Below are positions 10,050 through 22,238 of a DNA stretch of 64,000 nt, piece after piece (within the stretch, counting starts at the first letter, position 1; the number at the start of each line of letters is the position of its first letter). The position numbers were made by a program, and so were the translations under genes. Where the stretch lies: contig NC_079147.1 in NCBI RefSeq assembly GCF_945859685.1, positions 257,972,572 to 258,036,571 of the forward strand, read 5' to 3'. Below the pieces are notes generated by a model. The model had not been told where the DNA came from and ran no database searches. It saw only the letters and a program-made list of their open reading frames with translations. This stretch comes from Eupeodes corollae. Its lineage: Eukaryota > Arthropoda > Insecta > Diptera > Syrphidae.

Positions 10050-12625
10050 TCCACATACGCCCCACATACAATATCATATAGTTTTGACATAGAGCCAATC
10101 TGAAGCACTCTAAGTGTGCTTCAGATAATCTGAAAGATTTCCTTAGGGAGGAAAACTTCGACATTGGCATTTTCAAAGAACCGTGGATAAACGGCCTCCA
10201 AGACAACCAATCGACCTCTTTTATAAGACCGCAGGTCAAGACCAAGGTAATTCCAGAACTTGTATTTTAGCTAAGAAACATTTAAAAGGTTTTTCGTGTC
10301 CAAATTTTAGCACTCCCGATCAGACAGTTGTCAGATTTGAAGATAAGAATACACAGGGTTTGCTGTTGGCCTCTTTTTACTCTGCCCATAATACACCATC
10401 ACCTCCGGAGGAGGTGTGCAAAATCATAACCGAAGCTAAAATCAAAAAGCCAAACCTTCTAATCGGAGGCGACGCAAATGCTCGGCAAATCCTTTGGGGA
10501 AGTTCTGACATCAACAAACGAGGTTAGTCACTTTTTGATTTAATTATTGAAAATAATATGACCATTTGTAACAGAGGCAATACTCCCACTTTCGTCTTAC
10601 CGAGCTCGGAAAATTATGTTGGATGGGAGAATGTGCTTGATGTTACTTTAGTAAACAACCGTAATTTATTAGTGGAGAGTTGGAGAATTTCCCCTTTGAA
10701 TTCGTTTTTAGATCACAAGTGGATTCTTTTACAAATTAATTTCGAGTCGAAAAACCCTCCACGAAATTCAGTCAAATTGCGAATTATAAACTAAGCAACC
10801 AACCGAATCTCACTGAATCAATAGAAGACCTTGAATCAAAGGTGAAAACCTTTGAAACGTCTATAAGTAAAGCTTGTAGAGTCTCTTGCCCATTTTAATA
10901 TAGCCGTAAAACCCTTCCTTCGTATTGGAATGAAGAACTGCCCAGTCTTAGGAAAATGACGAGAACAATTTTCAATATCTGCCACAAACATAAGTTTTAC
11001 CAACCGTATAAAGACTCTCTTAAAATTTACAAGCAAGCCCTGTCATCAGCCAAAAAACAAGGCTGGAGAGAATACTGTCAATCAATCGAAGACATAAAGT
11101 ACTCCGCAAGGCTCAGCAAAGTTTTATAGAAGGAACTTTGTAATCCTTCATTTCTAAAAAAGCCTAATGGAACCTGGGCAGCCTCTCCAGCCGAATCTCT
11201 TGAGCTACTGACGAAGACGCACTTTCCGGGTTGCGAGAGTGATAACCCCGAACAACTTGAAACCACAGAGCTAAACGTAGCTCATGTGGAGCAAGTCAAT
11301 TCCGTTATAACTAGACAAAATATTTTGTGGGCCATCAACACTTTTTCTCCATATAAATCGCCAGGCATGGATGGCATACTGCCAGTTATGCTTCAAAAGT
11401 AGCATGATGTGGCAGCTCCATGGCTGGAACAAATTATCAAAGGATTCCTCCTTCTCAAACCATGCCCATGTGGTAGGAAGATTCGAGCCACTCTAGGCAA
11501 TACAATCGGAACAAAACACGTGAATAGGGGAACACCCCAGGGTGCTGTCCTTTCGCCTCTTCTATGACTTCTAGTCATGGATACAATTCTCGTTAAATTA
11601 GAGAGATGTGGAGTGAAGGCGGTAGCCTATGCAAATGATTTGGTGCTAAGTGAAAAGTGAAACCACGGAGTCAGCTTTGAAGAAAGTTAGCAGCTGGGCC
11701 ACGAGTTGTGGACTATGAGTTAACCAAAGTAAAACTGAACTGTTGCTCTTTACCACCAAAACTAAAGGACCGCCCTTTACGCAACCTCGACTCAATGGTC
11801 AAATCCTATCATTGTCTTCCAGTGCAAAATATTTGGTAGTTATACTCGACCCTAAACTAAACTGGAAACTAAATATTGAAGTACGGGTTAAAAGGCCTGG
11901 GTTGCCTTTTACGCCTGCAGTAAAACTTTCAGCAAAAAGTGCGGACTTCAGTCGAAGATGATTTTATGGACGTACACAGATGAAGTACGTCCAATCTTAA
12001 CATATAGTTCGATTGTGTGGTGGCCTGCTCTTAGCAAAGCCTATAATATTAATAAGCTAAAGAAGGTTCAGAGAACAGCTTGCGTGGGCACCACAGGAGC
12101 CATGTGTACTTGCCCAACGGACGCTTTAAACTTTATTTTGGATCTTCTACCAATCGACCTTTTTATTAAATACATAGTTTCCTGCAGCGATATTAGGCTG
12201 AAGGAATCAAACAGCTGGTTGTCAAAAACCTATGGTTATAGCAATACAACAATTGATTCCCTCAGATATTATCTCGATAGACACTGACTACTGCACTCCT
12301 ACTTTGAGCGTTAGTAAGGGTTTAAAGTTTATTTTCCCATCCAGAGAAGATTGGGAGGATGACATCGTGTCGATAGCTTTCTACACAACCATCTTTACTG
12401 ACGGCAGAAAGAGTCCCTAAATGTAGCTAAATCCTTTAGGCTTTGCTAGCGTTTTTCAGGCTGAACTGCTGGCAATAAGGGAGGCAAACCAAAACCGAAA
12501 TTCGGATATCTTTACAGACAGCCAGGTAGCTGTCAAAGCCATTAACTCGGCCACATCCTCATCTAGCAATGTCGCGATGAGCTTGCGAGCCTGAATATTA
12601 ACCTCGGTGTCACCCTGATCTGATC
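10050..12625 (+). pseudogene. RNase H-type non-LTR retrotransposon relic (endonuclease, RT, RNase H)
   Basis: Domains in order on the plus strand, in several frames: endonuclease start with NFDIGIFKEPWINGLQ (QEPW-like motif, about 10150), endonuclease middle (LASFYSAHNTPS, LIGGDANARQILWGS, 10183-10527), endonuclease end with the altered motif SFLDHKWI (10558-10794). RT follows: TFSPYKSPGMDGILPVMLQK near 11340, then a stop and a deletion. Next come GTPQGAVLSPLL near 11532 and AYANDLVL near 11625, where canonical YADD is YAND. RT thumb and connection: LDPKLNWKLNIEV, then RPILTYSSIVWWPALSKAYN (11743-12287). RNase H is reduced to pieces (FTDGRK, VFQAELLAIREA, IFTDSQVAVKAI). It stops near 12620 against an RTE 3' end. 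The same family as the copy at 34.9-37.9 kb. Confidence 0.85.
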
Positions 12626-12654
12626 AAAAACAAATGTCATATTTGATCTGTGTT

Positions 12655-13050
12655 TGTAAATACTTACTTACTTAAGGTGGCGCTACAGTCCAGTGTGAGC
12701 AAGATCCTCACCCAACAAACTTCTCCAACTAGCTCGGTCCCTAGCTGGATGTCTTCAGCTTCGCGCTCAATGCGCTCTACGCAACTCAGCCTTCTTAGTC
12801 GTTGAACTTTTACCTTTCTGGCTACGCCCGTACAGCTCGTCGTTCCACCGTCGGCCTTGAAATCGATGAAAAGTAGGTGGTTGTCGATTTAAAGTTTTTG
12901 GTTATTTCCCAGGATCTGCCGTAATGTGAATATTTTCCGACTGTGGGCTTTCCTGGTCTAAAACCACACTGATAAGGACCTAACACGTTGTTGACAATGG
13001 GCTTAAGACGTTTACATATCAGTTTAGAGGTTCTCCTTTTTGCAGGATCA
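12655..13050 (-). pseudogene. RTE-type non-LTR relic with internal deletion
   Basis: On the minus strand the coding part reads KLICKRLKPIVNNVLGPYQC then GFRPGKPTV, the fingers/palm entry of RTE (BovB-like) reverse transcriptases, and reaches the FIDFKA box near 12855. It then jumps directly into the C-terminal and 3' UTR region, deleting the catalytic core including YADD. The 3' end is at about 12655 and ends in the short repeat ACTT/AAGT (TACTTACTTACTTAAGGTGG on the plus strand), the microsatellite-like tail usual for RTE elements. It shares this 3' end with the copies at 16.2 and 17.35 kb. Confidence 0.8.
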
Positions 13051-15770
13051 GTGTTTGTGTTTGTAAATTGACAACTGGAAAAGTAAATTAAATAAATAAA
13101 CATGATCTTTTTCTTAAAATTATAGTTACATCATTTCCTTCATCGTCGACAATGTTGATGTGCCTGCGAATCAGCATTTCATTCACACCTTTCGTATTTT
13201 TATGAAAGCATTTCAAACTGTCAAAAGTTTCAAAAAGTTTTACGAAGGTGCTTTTTGAATTTCAGCAGAAAATGAAAAACCCTTTTGAAAATAATCCAAC
13301 GAGCCTGAACTTTACACCTTTCAGAAGCTTATCTAAGCGAAAGCTAATTTGAATATTTTATTAGATAACACGCTATCCAAAAAGTCAAGATCTCTTACAA
13401 CAAAAACAACAAGTAATTGAGTTGAGTTCCACAAAAAGTGCATTTTTATCACACACAAATAAGGAAAACAAAAATCTCTGCCATCACTTTCGTTTGTCAG
13501 TGTGTTTTCTTGTTTCTTTTGTTATAGCCAAGTTTTCACTTCGTTGAATCTTTTGTTATTGTCGAAAGTGGCGTTATGAGTGCCGCTTCAATGTTTTTGG
13601 CAGTTTTCCACAATAAACCCAGCCGACACCACCACCGCCCTCCGCCGCTCTGTTGGGTATGTATATGAAAAACCGCCTTTGTACAATTGATTTTATTTGC
13701 TTTGGAGTACCTTATGCCATCACCTACATAAGCCCTATAGCCTCTATAGCCTATACCTAGGAAGGTAGAAAATTGAAGTCAAGGAAGATGGAAATGATGA
13801 TGGTGATGGTTTTACTAACTTTCAACACCTCCCTCGCCCTCCCACACGCTCAAACTCCCAGTGTTTTGCACGTCATTTCCTCTTTTCAGCGAAAGAACGA
13901 AAACGAACCAACTAACGTTCGAACGAACGAACGTTTGCTCGAGCCAGCTCACTGAAGCTCGCATTAATGTCTGACAGCGTTTTCATTTACGAATGAGTGA
14001 GTCTTTCATATCTAGGCCGAGTATGTGTATGTTGAATATTGCTTTATAAAGTCTGTCTATAGAGGTAGGAGAGATGGAGGGTACCTCACTATGGCACTTC
14101 GCGAATGGAAAATTTGAAAATATAAAAAAAGACATATTGGAAAATTCAACGTTTTCCCGCCAAAATGCATCGATTTCATTGTGCACTGAAAGATAACCGC
14201 AAATAGCTATCAATGGGAGACGTTAAGAGGATGTGATTGCTTTTGCTTCAGCTTTATATGCAATCCGTTTAAACGAACCTAGAATGAAAAATCAAAAGCA
14301 AAGCTTTTCTAGGTATACCTATATTAAATATGGTGAATACATACTAAAATCACGGCTGCATTTGGTCTCAAACTATTGAAGGCTGCTTTGAAGTTTAGGA
14401 ACCAATATTTGACAGGATATTTCTACTTCAGCAAATCGTCACATCGAGCGTTTGGTGATAATTATCGGTTTTTCCTGACATTTAACCATCAAAATCTCGA
14501 AACTCAATCCCTAACCTTATTCAGGATATTTTCGAGGTTAAAAATAAATACGGGCCTGCTTAAACTTTCAAGTACACACACATCATGCGGTAAGTTCCTA
14601 AAGGAAAAACTTCATAGAAACTATACGCACCAATGCGAAAAATGATTAAAAGGAGGAACCATTGAAGCTGTTTGGCGGGGGAGGAGGGCAGCGCAGGGAA
14701 CTCGAAGAGTAGAAGGGAACCATTCGATATGGTATTTAAAAAAAAATCCTGCGAATCAATATTCAAACTAGGAACTAACATCTCACCGTGGTAGTCATAG
14801 TCGTAGTTGTAGTCGTCGTCATCGTGTCGGCTTTTGGTTTAAATTTAGAAACAGTTTGGTTGAAGCATTTCGGCTTTGTTATACTCGTCTACACTCTTGA
14901 ATGTGTGTTTTTGCAAACTGAACTGAAACATGATGTTAAGTGACAGGCAGTGGATGGTTTTCCAATTATTGTGCATTTTGGTTTATATAAGTAAAAGGGG
15001 TTATATTTACTCGCTATATTTCATAGTTGAGATGGAAACAAACACAAAAGCGAAAACATAAAAATTACCAAAGAGACTGAGATTGAAGTTTTAAAACTAC
15101 GAGTGTTTACGATATGGCGGAAGAGTTTTGATATTGTATGTGTGCAAATTTGATTGCGAACTCGATTTATTAGCAAGGTACATAAAGGTTTAAATTCATG
15201 AGTCATTTGGTCTGACACTTTTGCAAAAGGAAAATTATTCTGTTAGTCAAAAGAAAGGGCATTGTTTTATTACGACATTATGTTGGATTGAAAAATATGT
15301 TTTTGTTTGTGGTTTTATTCTTTAAGGATTGTGGTTTCCTTAAGTTAACTCAAGCTAACTTAAAGGCTAAAATAAATTCAAATAGACGTAATAAAGTTTT
15401 TCTAAAACATAATACTCGTACGCGGGCCGTATGTGGAAAATTTGTTTTAATAACTTGTCTAACCAGAAATAGGATGTTACATGTGTTTTGCTTAAGTACG
15501 TCTTACGCATGTTTTACTTCTACTCTAGGACACAAATCAAAAAAGTCTGCGTTGTTCGAGACTGAGACTTCTGATGGGAAGACTAGACTTCACTAGAGTA
15601 TTCAAGAAGATATCTAACAAAGGTGATGTATAGGGATGTAGTGACGGACGTTTGATCAAACCGAGGTATAAATAAGTTGGCCGTATTCATTAACTTAACT
15701 GAGTATCGCAAATAACTATAGAGTAGCGAATAGAAGAGACATATTGTATGGTACAGCATGTAAATTTGGG
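13051..15770. other. Noncoding stretch, no gene seen
   Basis: No protein-like frame was recognised. 13600-14000 is moderately GC-rich with CCACCACCGCCC and repeated GAACGAACGTTCG motifs at about 13914-13935. From about 14300 on it is plain AT-rich DNA. Confidence 0.5.
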
Positions 15771-15780
15771 CGGGAATTTC

Positions 15781-16508
15781 TAATCCCTTTTGGATAAATG
15801 TTACTAATTGGCATTAACTAAACAACATTGAATTCATTGATTTTGAATAAATGAGATATGAGATTGAGAAAATGAAAAATAATTATCTTGGCGGTATGAT
15901 GTTAGCCATGAAATAAAATAAAAAATCAAGGCCTTTAAGTGCAAGAGAAATAATTTGGTGACTAAGTTTATGAAAGGCTTTACTAAAACATGTGATTAGA
16001 ACGACTACTATATTTTCATTCTCTAATTTAGTTAGAGTTTAAGACACAAATTCAGTAAGATTATTTTTTGTTACGTGGAACACATTGTACTTATTGAACT
16101 AGACATAGAAAAATTCCAAATCATGATTAATGGATGTGTTGTTATCGAAGAACGAATTAAAATCAACAATGTTGATTAGGTTACTACTTATAATTTCTTA
16201 CTTACTTGAAGTGGCATTACAGCTATGTGTGAATTAGGGCCTCACTCAACAAACTTCTCCATCTTGCACGGTCCCTAGCTAGATTTCTCCAGTTTTGCAT
16301 TCCACGTCAACCCCTAGGTCACTTTTCATTTGTGCACGCAGCCGTCTGATCCGCGGTCATTCTCAACTCCTGAGGGTGTGGATTCGAAGGCTTTCCGAGC
16401 CGAAACAATGGTTTCCATGCGCTCTACGTAAACCAGTTACCTTAGTCGTTGGACTTTTACCCTTCTGGCTAAGTCTACGTCGTTCTACAAACCACACAGT
16501 TCCATCAT
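15781..16508. repeat. Tandem duplication, first copy (non-RTE DNA plus RTE 3' end)
   Basis: The block starts TAATCCCTTTTGGATAAATG and runs through ATTATCTTGGCGGTATGATG, TTAGAACGACTACTATATTT, GTGGAACACATTGTACTTAT and an RTE 3' end to ACAGTTCCATC at about 16508. The same order recurs from 16509 on. The offset is about 730 bp at the start and about 1165 bp later, because the second copy has an extra ~430 bp (about 16800-17225). The abrupt break inside RTE sequence at 16508 marks the tandem junction. Confidence 0.75.
16195..16508 (-). pseudogene. RTE 3'-end fragment in the first duplicated block
   Basis: Minus-strand RTE C-terminus and 3' UTR: starts with the TTACTTACTT tail at about 16199 and carries the same segments as 17352-17600 (GGTCACTTT, GTGTGGATTCGAAGGCTTTCC, TCGTTGGACTTTTACC). 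It ends at the duplication junction, so all RT upstream is missing. No usable frame. Confidence 0.75.
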
Positions 16509-17600
16509 GAAATTTATAATCCCTTTCAGATAAATGTTATTAATTGGCATTAACTAAACAAAATTGAATTCTTTAAGTTCTAAAAAATGGATATGAGATT
16601 GAGAACGTGAAAAATAATTATCTTGGCGGTATGCTCTTTGCCAAGAATTAAAATAAAAATCAAGGCCTTTTAGTGTAAGAGAAATAATTTGGTGACTAAG
16701 TTTAAGAAAGGCTTGATTAAATAAGTGATTAGAACGACTACTATATTTTCTCTAATGGGGTAAAACCCTTACACACAAATTCAGAAAAATTGGTTGTACA
16801 GATCTTGTTTAAAAGGAGACATGTAATTATGAATAAAAAATAGATCTTCAATGAAAATTGAGAGAGACGTAAACAATGCTTTTGAAAGCTTGGAAATTAA
16901 AGATAGCTATGAGTCTCTTGCTTATAACATAATTGTTTGCTCCTTTGAACATATGAAGAGGTTTGCAATGTTTTAAAAAGCGTGCATGATGTCATCTATG
17001 TTTGATATCAATAAATTTGTCTGAGTACAGTAATCAGGATATTTTTCATTTTATCAATGCATTCGAGATAAAGGAATTCACAAAGATACAAAAATCTGTA
17101 TTGAGCTTTCTGATAGTTTTTGAAGTCAACAACAGACTTGATTTTCAAATACATTATGTTATTCACGATATTTCTCTGAAATCTGAAGGGATCGTAAATC
17201 TTTATTATACCAGGTAGGGGGTGAAAACACAATTATACGTGGAACACATTGTACTCATTGAACTATACATAGTTCCAAATCATGATCAATGGAGGTGTTG
17301 TTATCGAAGAACGAATTAAAATCAACAATGTGGATTAGGTTATTACTTATACTTACTTACTTACTTTAGGTGGCGTTACAGTTACGTGTGAACTAGGGCC
17401 TCACCCATCAAACTTCTCCATCTAGCTGAGTCCCTAGCTAGATTTCTTCAGTTTCGCGTTTCAAGTCAACCCCTAGGTCACTTTCCATTTGTGCGCGCAG
17501 CCGTCTGATTCCCGGTCAACCTCAACTCCTGTGGGTGTGGATTCGAAGGCTTTCCATGCCATTGGTTTCCATTCGCTTCACGTGAACAAACCGTACAGTT
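16509..17600. repeat. Tandem duplication, second copy
   Basis: Second copy of the block at 15781-16508, with an additional ~430 bp (about 16800-17225) that the first copy lacks. The extra part has no recognisable coding content. The copy then continues without a break into the longer RTE relic to about 18880, so this is probably the parental arrangement. Confidence 0.7.
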
Positions 17601-18880
17601 CCATCTTCTCCTCCACTCCCAATCTATGCATAAAGGACCGTAGATAAAACGAAGAACTTTTCTTTCCAAATGACTCAAGGTGAATTTATTCGCTTTTGTC
17701 ATTGTCCATGCTTCTGCACCGTATAGCAGAATGAGAATGGAAATGGGAGAGCGGGTCTTATATTGCTACATTTGGATCCCTCCAGAGAGGGTTCTCCTGC
17801 TCAATTGCTTTCTCAACCCAAAGTACCAGCGGTTAGCAAGAATTATTCATCGTTTGATCTCAGCGTGGTGATGTTTTCAGCGTTTATAGCGGAGCCTAGG
17901 TAGACGAAGTCCTTGACTACCTCAAAGTTACGTCTGTCGATGGTGATGTTTTGACTGAGACGTCGATATAGTAAGTCCTTTCTTGACGACAGCATGTACC
18001 TTGTTTTGCCACATTACCGTTTAACCCATTTTTGCTGCCTCTGCCTCAATACTCACAAAAGCCCCATTGACATCATGCTGAGTTCTTCCGATTATGTCAA
18101 TGTAATCAGCATATGCTAGTAATTGGACAGACTTTTGAAAAGTCAGTTTATGTGTGAGCTCTGCACTATTCTTCCAAGTACGATGTGAACAAAAATCGAA
18201 TAAATTTGTTAAAGCCTTTTTTGACATCTAAAGGTTCTGTCAAGTTGTTTACAACCTTTATGGAGCAGTGTGAATTAAGTTTGGCAGGGATGCCAAAACT
18301 AGGCATGGCCCTATACAGTTCGTCCCTGTAGATGCTGTCATATGCGGCCTTGAAATCGATGAAAAGATGGTTGTGTCGATTTGATGTTCTTGGGGTTTTT
18401 CCTAGATCTGCTGTAATGTGAATATTTGGTCGATAGTGAACTTTCCTTTTGAAACCGCACTGATAAGGACACATCTGGTTGTTTGCGAACGGTTTTAGAA
18501 TTCACATATTACGGAAGAGAAGATTTTTTAAGTTATGTTAAGAAGACTAATGCCACTATAGTTGGTGCAGTTTATATGGTCTTCTTTGCTTTTTTCCAGC
18601 CATATGTTACAAGTAAGTTGATGCATGCTCCTAGGCAAATTATCTGCAGCTGCTTTGCTCCAGTGGCTGTGTTAGACTTCAGCTTAGAAAAGGCAATCTT
18701 TTCTTTGTTGGTAGGACGGGATTGTTGGCTTTCGTAGTCTTTGTTGAATTGATCATCCTGCCTTACAGTAGAATTCGGTTCGCCATCGCCGTTATACAGT
18801 TTGCAGTGGTAATTCCATATCCTAAGCATTGACTGTGGTTCCACTATGATGTTCCACTTTCGACTTTGCATCCTTCGGTT
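17352..18880 (-). pseudogene. RTE-type non-LTR relic (linker, RT, C-terminus)
   Basis: Order on the minus strand: endonuclease-RT linker (about 18871-18572), RT entry PYQCGFKRKVHYRPNIHITA, palm box LFIDFKAAYDSIYRDELYRA then MPSFGIPAKL (18474-18290), LTEPLDVKKGF, and the catalytic region VQLLAYADYIDIIGRTQHDV (about 18130-18080). There the second catalytic aspartate of YADD is Tyr, which should abolish polymerisation. The C-terminal region (HLERKVLRFIYGP, near 17680-17630) and a 3' tail of TACTTACTTACTTACTTTAG at about 17350 complete it. Several frameshifts; about half of a typical RTE ORF2, with no endonuclease domain. Family known from insect and vertebrate RTE/BovB elements. Confidence 0.85.
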
Positions 18881-19459
18881 CGAGGTTTATGTACTTGTCA
18901 ATTTCGTTTCATTTCTCATAAAACTTTTGAACTTCATTATTGCTTTTGAAGCACAACAAACCTCAGATACGGGCGGATTTACTGATTAGGTTATTAGTTA
19001 TTATTAAAGCGGAGTCAGCATTATGAAAATTGAAATAAGATTTTTCTTTTGACATCGAATCATTTTCACGTTCAAGTATAAAGCTAGGTAAACAAGGGGT
19101 AGAATTGGTCAATGTTGGTAGCTAAAGGAAATGAGTACTTTCCCAAAGCCATCTGATGAAAAAATACTGCTAAAACGACTTACATACGCATTTTAGACTT
19201 TTGAAGTTTAGTTACGCAAGAAATAATGAAGATCGATCACTAGCAATGTGTAGTAAAATTGCTGATTGATTATTTGAATGCATCACAATGATCGGGATTT
19301 TTTTCTAGAAATCATTTTCAGTGTTGAATCATAATTTCATTCCTCATGCAACGTTTATAAACAGAATTTTTGTATTTAGTAACTTGTAACTATTACGGTT
19401 TCTCAAAGCCGTAATCAAAATATTGTTATAGACGATCGTTTATTTTAAATAAGAAGCAG

Positions 19460-19735
19460 ATGGAGCAGAGCTACGCAAATTTGCAACTATGCAAGAAAAG
19501 TTGCCTCTTCGGGATATTTCGCTAAGGGGTGATTACAATTCACCACTAAGGTCTTGTAACTTAACATCTTATGACTTTTTTATTTGGGAAAAATACAATT
19601 TGATGGATAAGGTCTATTGGTACCAAAGATGAACTATTTGAAGTTATTGTGGATATTTCTAAAGACAAACGCATTGTGCCACTAAGTATTTCAAGTTCTA
19701 TTATGAACGTCATGATAATGATAAAAGAACTTTAA
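19460..19735 (+). pseudogene. Tc1/mariner-superfamily transposase fragment
   Basis: The plus-strand frame around 19500-19625 reads LPLRDISLRGDYNSPLRSCN then LTSYDFFIWEKYNLMDKVY. This matches the end of the DDE domain in the transposase group with WPPRSCDLTPLDYFLWGY (as in the relics at 42.0-43.6 and 55.5 kb), with W and P changes. A degenerate tail follows to about 19735. The catalytic aspartates upstream are not present. Identification rests on this one motif. Confidence 0.5.
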
Positions 19736-20232
19736 GAATGGATTTTGGTTAAATTTCCATATCTACAGAAAAATATAGTTCACTCCAGTAGCTGATTGAA
19801 TTCTATTCATAAATTAGACAAAAATCCATAACATTAGGTTTTGTTTATTATTTCCTTTGACCATTAAATTTCAAGCTTTATTCAATGGTCATGGTCACAC
19901 TTTTCCAATGCACCTCATAAATAAAGAAGTCGCCTCTTGGAAACCACCCACGCTGCTGTTGCATCGAACTACATCGCAGCGTTGAAAATCAATATTAATA
20001 AACATCGCAGTAGGTGGAAGGAAATATATAGAACTGCACCTTCTTTACATATGAACAGATTGCTTTGTGTTCTCAAGAAAACGAAGGTAATTTTCAAGAT
20101 GATGAAAGTGATCACCAACGCCATCATCAATTTGACCATCGAAGTGCAGTTAACGAGCAAAGTGTCACTTTAATATTAAAATAATAAAAAGACACCAGAA
20201 TAATAATAGAAAAGTGGGTCATGGGATCATGA

Positions 20233-20258
20233 CGTTGATGATGATGATGATGATGATG
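20233..20258. repeat. (GAT)n microsatellite
   Basis: Uninterrupted GAT trinucleotides. Similar short runs lie near 8861-8880, 34052-34073 (CAT on this strand) and 63683-63702. Confidence 0.85.
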
Positions 20259-21224
20259 ACTGTGACTTCAGAAGACGTCGACATCCATACACATTTAGCT
20301 ACGAAAAGCTGCTGAGAATCCAGAATTAAATCTCCCATGTTGATGCAGTTACCCCAATGGAAATATGTGTCACTCTGATGCCTGTCGAATAAATAATGAC
20401 AAATGAGTTTCTTTTCCTCAGAAAATTAATATTTATAAAAATACAAAAAAAACTGAAGGAAAATGTTGAAATAAATTTGGGAGAGTGGATTTTGAGTGAT
20501 TGTGGGGGGTCAATTGGTTGATGGCTAGGCTAGTTGTTTCATAGATGATGATGGGACATACCATCATTGCATGTTAATGATATGGTTAAGTAAGAATTTG
20601 TATTAATTTATTTAAATCGAGGATTTTTAGATACTGATCTCGATCTCTCTTATAAATGGGGTGAAAAGAGTCACCATATTCAGCATTATGAAACTTTATA
20701 TTCTGTTAAGACAATTTCAAAGCTAAATAGATATAAATTGGATATAGTATAAAACTTTTTATATGTTTTTTTTTTGTATGATAATGAATCTAAATCGTTT
20801 TCAATTGAAATAACAAAATTAATAAAAAATGAAAACAAAAAAAAAGAGCATTTAAATGAATTTAAATTCAAATTTTAGTGTCATAGTTATAAGCGATTTG
20901 AATAAATTTATTTTTAAGTGTTGTGGGGGCTTTTAACCAGCCCACAATCCACACCATTTAGTGACTTTCTTTGCGGATGCATTACCACTCAGTGGACCCC
21001 CCACATGGAGTTGCATCGTCCAAAATCATTTAATAACAGTGAAGATGTTAACCCAAGACGAGGTTTGGAAATTCTTTGTAAAATGTGGCAAATTTTGACT
21101 TTATTATCATGGAAATGTTAGGCACACCCAAATTTGTCCTATGACGATTTTCTTCCACTACATCCGGTTTCTTTATAAGTTGCGGCGGAGTCCAACTGGT
21201 TGTGTTAATATATCGCCCATTTTT

Positions 21225-21430
21225 AACTTCCCTGAGAAATTTATTGCAATCAGTTAGATTTTTCGAATAGAAATTTTTGACATTTCTCGTCGTTTTAAGG
21301 TCACCAGAATCTAAATCAAAGGTTTTTTTGCGAGATATTTGATGCGTACTTACGTTTGTGTTAACGTCTGCAAGATCTCAAGAACCCGAAGAGGTATCGA
21401 CTTCCAATAAATTTTGTTCCACAGATAACA
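21225..21430. repeat. Core fragment of the satellite-bearing family
   Basis: It carries the inner-motif half TTAACTTCCCTGAG followed by TTTTTGACATTTCTCGTCG, AAGGTCACCAGAATC and CTCAAGAACCCGAAGAGGT, then AATAAATTTTGTTCCACAG. This is the same order as in A1 (2829-3060), C (44069-44290) and D1 (60058-60230). The satellite arm and terminal motif are absent. The CpG block is reduced. Confidence 0.6.
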
Positions 21431-21479
21431 ACGATGCTTATTTTACTACAGCATTTAAATAATACCAATTATGCTATCA

Positions 21480-22030
21480 AATTACATTAAATTTAATATG
21501 ATATGTTGCGACGTAATACGAATTGGTATATATTCGACAAGAAACTAAAAAATATTTTTTTCTGAATAAAAACAAATATATAACTCCTCGAATTTTCTGC
21601 GAACAGATTACTTCAAGTAACCTGTGGTGTATGGATTCATAGAGTGCTGAGCGAAAATTGGACACATCACTGTTTTATAGCTTTAATAATCTCTCCGGTT
21701 TGTTGGTAACGCCGCCGTCCTCCTTTCTAAACTTTTCTTGAAAGCCATCCCCACACGTTTTACATGACGTTGAGGTCAGGAGAATATGGGGCTATGGTAA
21801 TAGGTTCACATTTTGACCTTAAATCCAGGTTTTGCTGTCCGTGCTATAATTAGTGTATTATCTTGTTGGAAAGTCTATCGATAAGAACGAAATAATTTAG
21901 TAAACTGCTGAGAAGCTCTTTCTACAATCGATTTGTAAGTGATTGTCGTCATTTAAGAGGCCAGCTTCACGTTCCCGTAATAGGTTATTGCTTCCCATAT
22001 TATTACACCTCCTTTAATCCAATTTGTTTG
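21480..22030 (-). pseudogene. Tc1-like transposase relic
   Basis: On the minus strand, in alternating frames: KGGVIIWEAITYYG (start of the catalytic domain, about 22020), the degraded FQQDNT region (about 21870-21840), then the diagnostic PYSPDLNVM*NVWGWLSRKV (about 21775-21720), and a C-terminal SALYESIHHRLLEVICSQK (21477-21665 frame). This is the SPDLNP-IEN-W-G signature of Tc1-like DDE transposases, with the glutamate-containing IEN lost to a stop and with frameshifts. The N-terminal DNA-binding half is missing. Distinct from the relic at 38.2 kb. Confidence 0.75.
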
Positions 22031-22238
22031 CAATATAAACTTAATATATACCTATTTCATTCCACATTCAACCTAAGGGTTTGAAAAACATGGTCAAATA
22101 AAGAACGAAAAAGCTTGTCCCTATTCGTACTCATGTGACACGAAGTGTATGATGTCACCTAGCAAAGAATTGTATGCATCGATGAATAACGTTTTTGACC
22201 CGAAGTTTCAATTTTTTTATAAAAATGAAAACCTAAAA

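Larger units (their letters stand above)
18881..21220. other. Mostly noncoding stretch
   Basis: Apart from the transposase fragment at 19460-19735, no protein homology is visible. A (GAT)n microsatellite lies near 20233-20258. The ORFs at about 19937-20173 on either strand are mirror reading frames without recognisable motifs. Confidence 0.45.
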
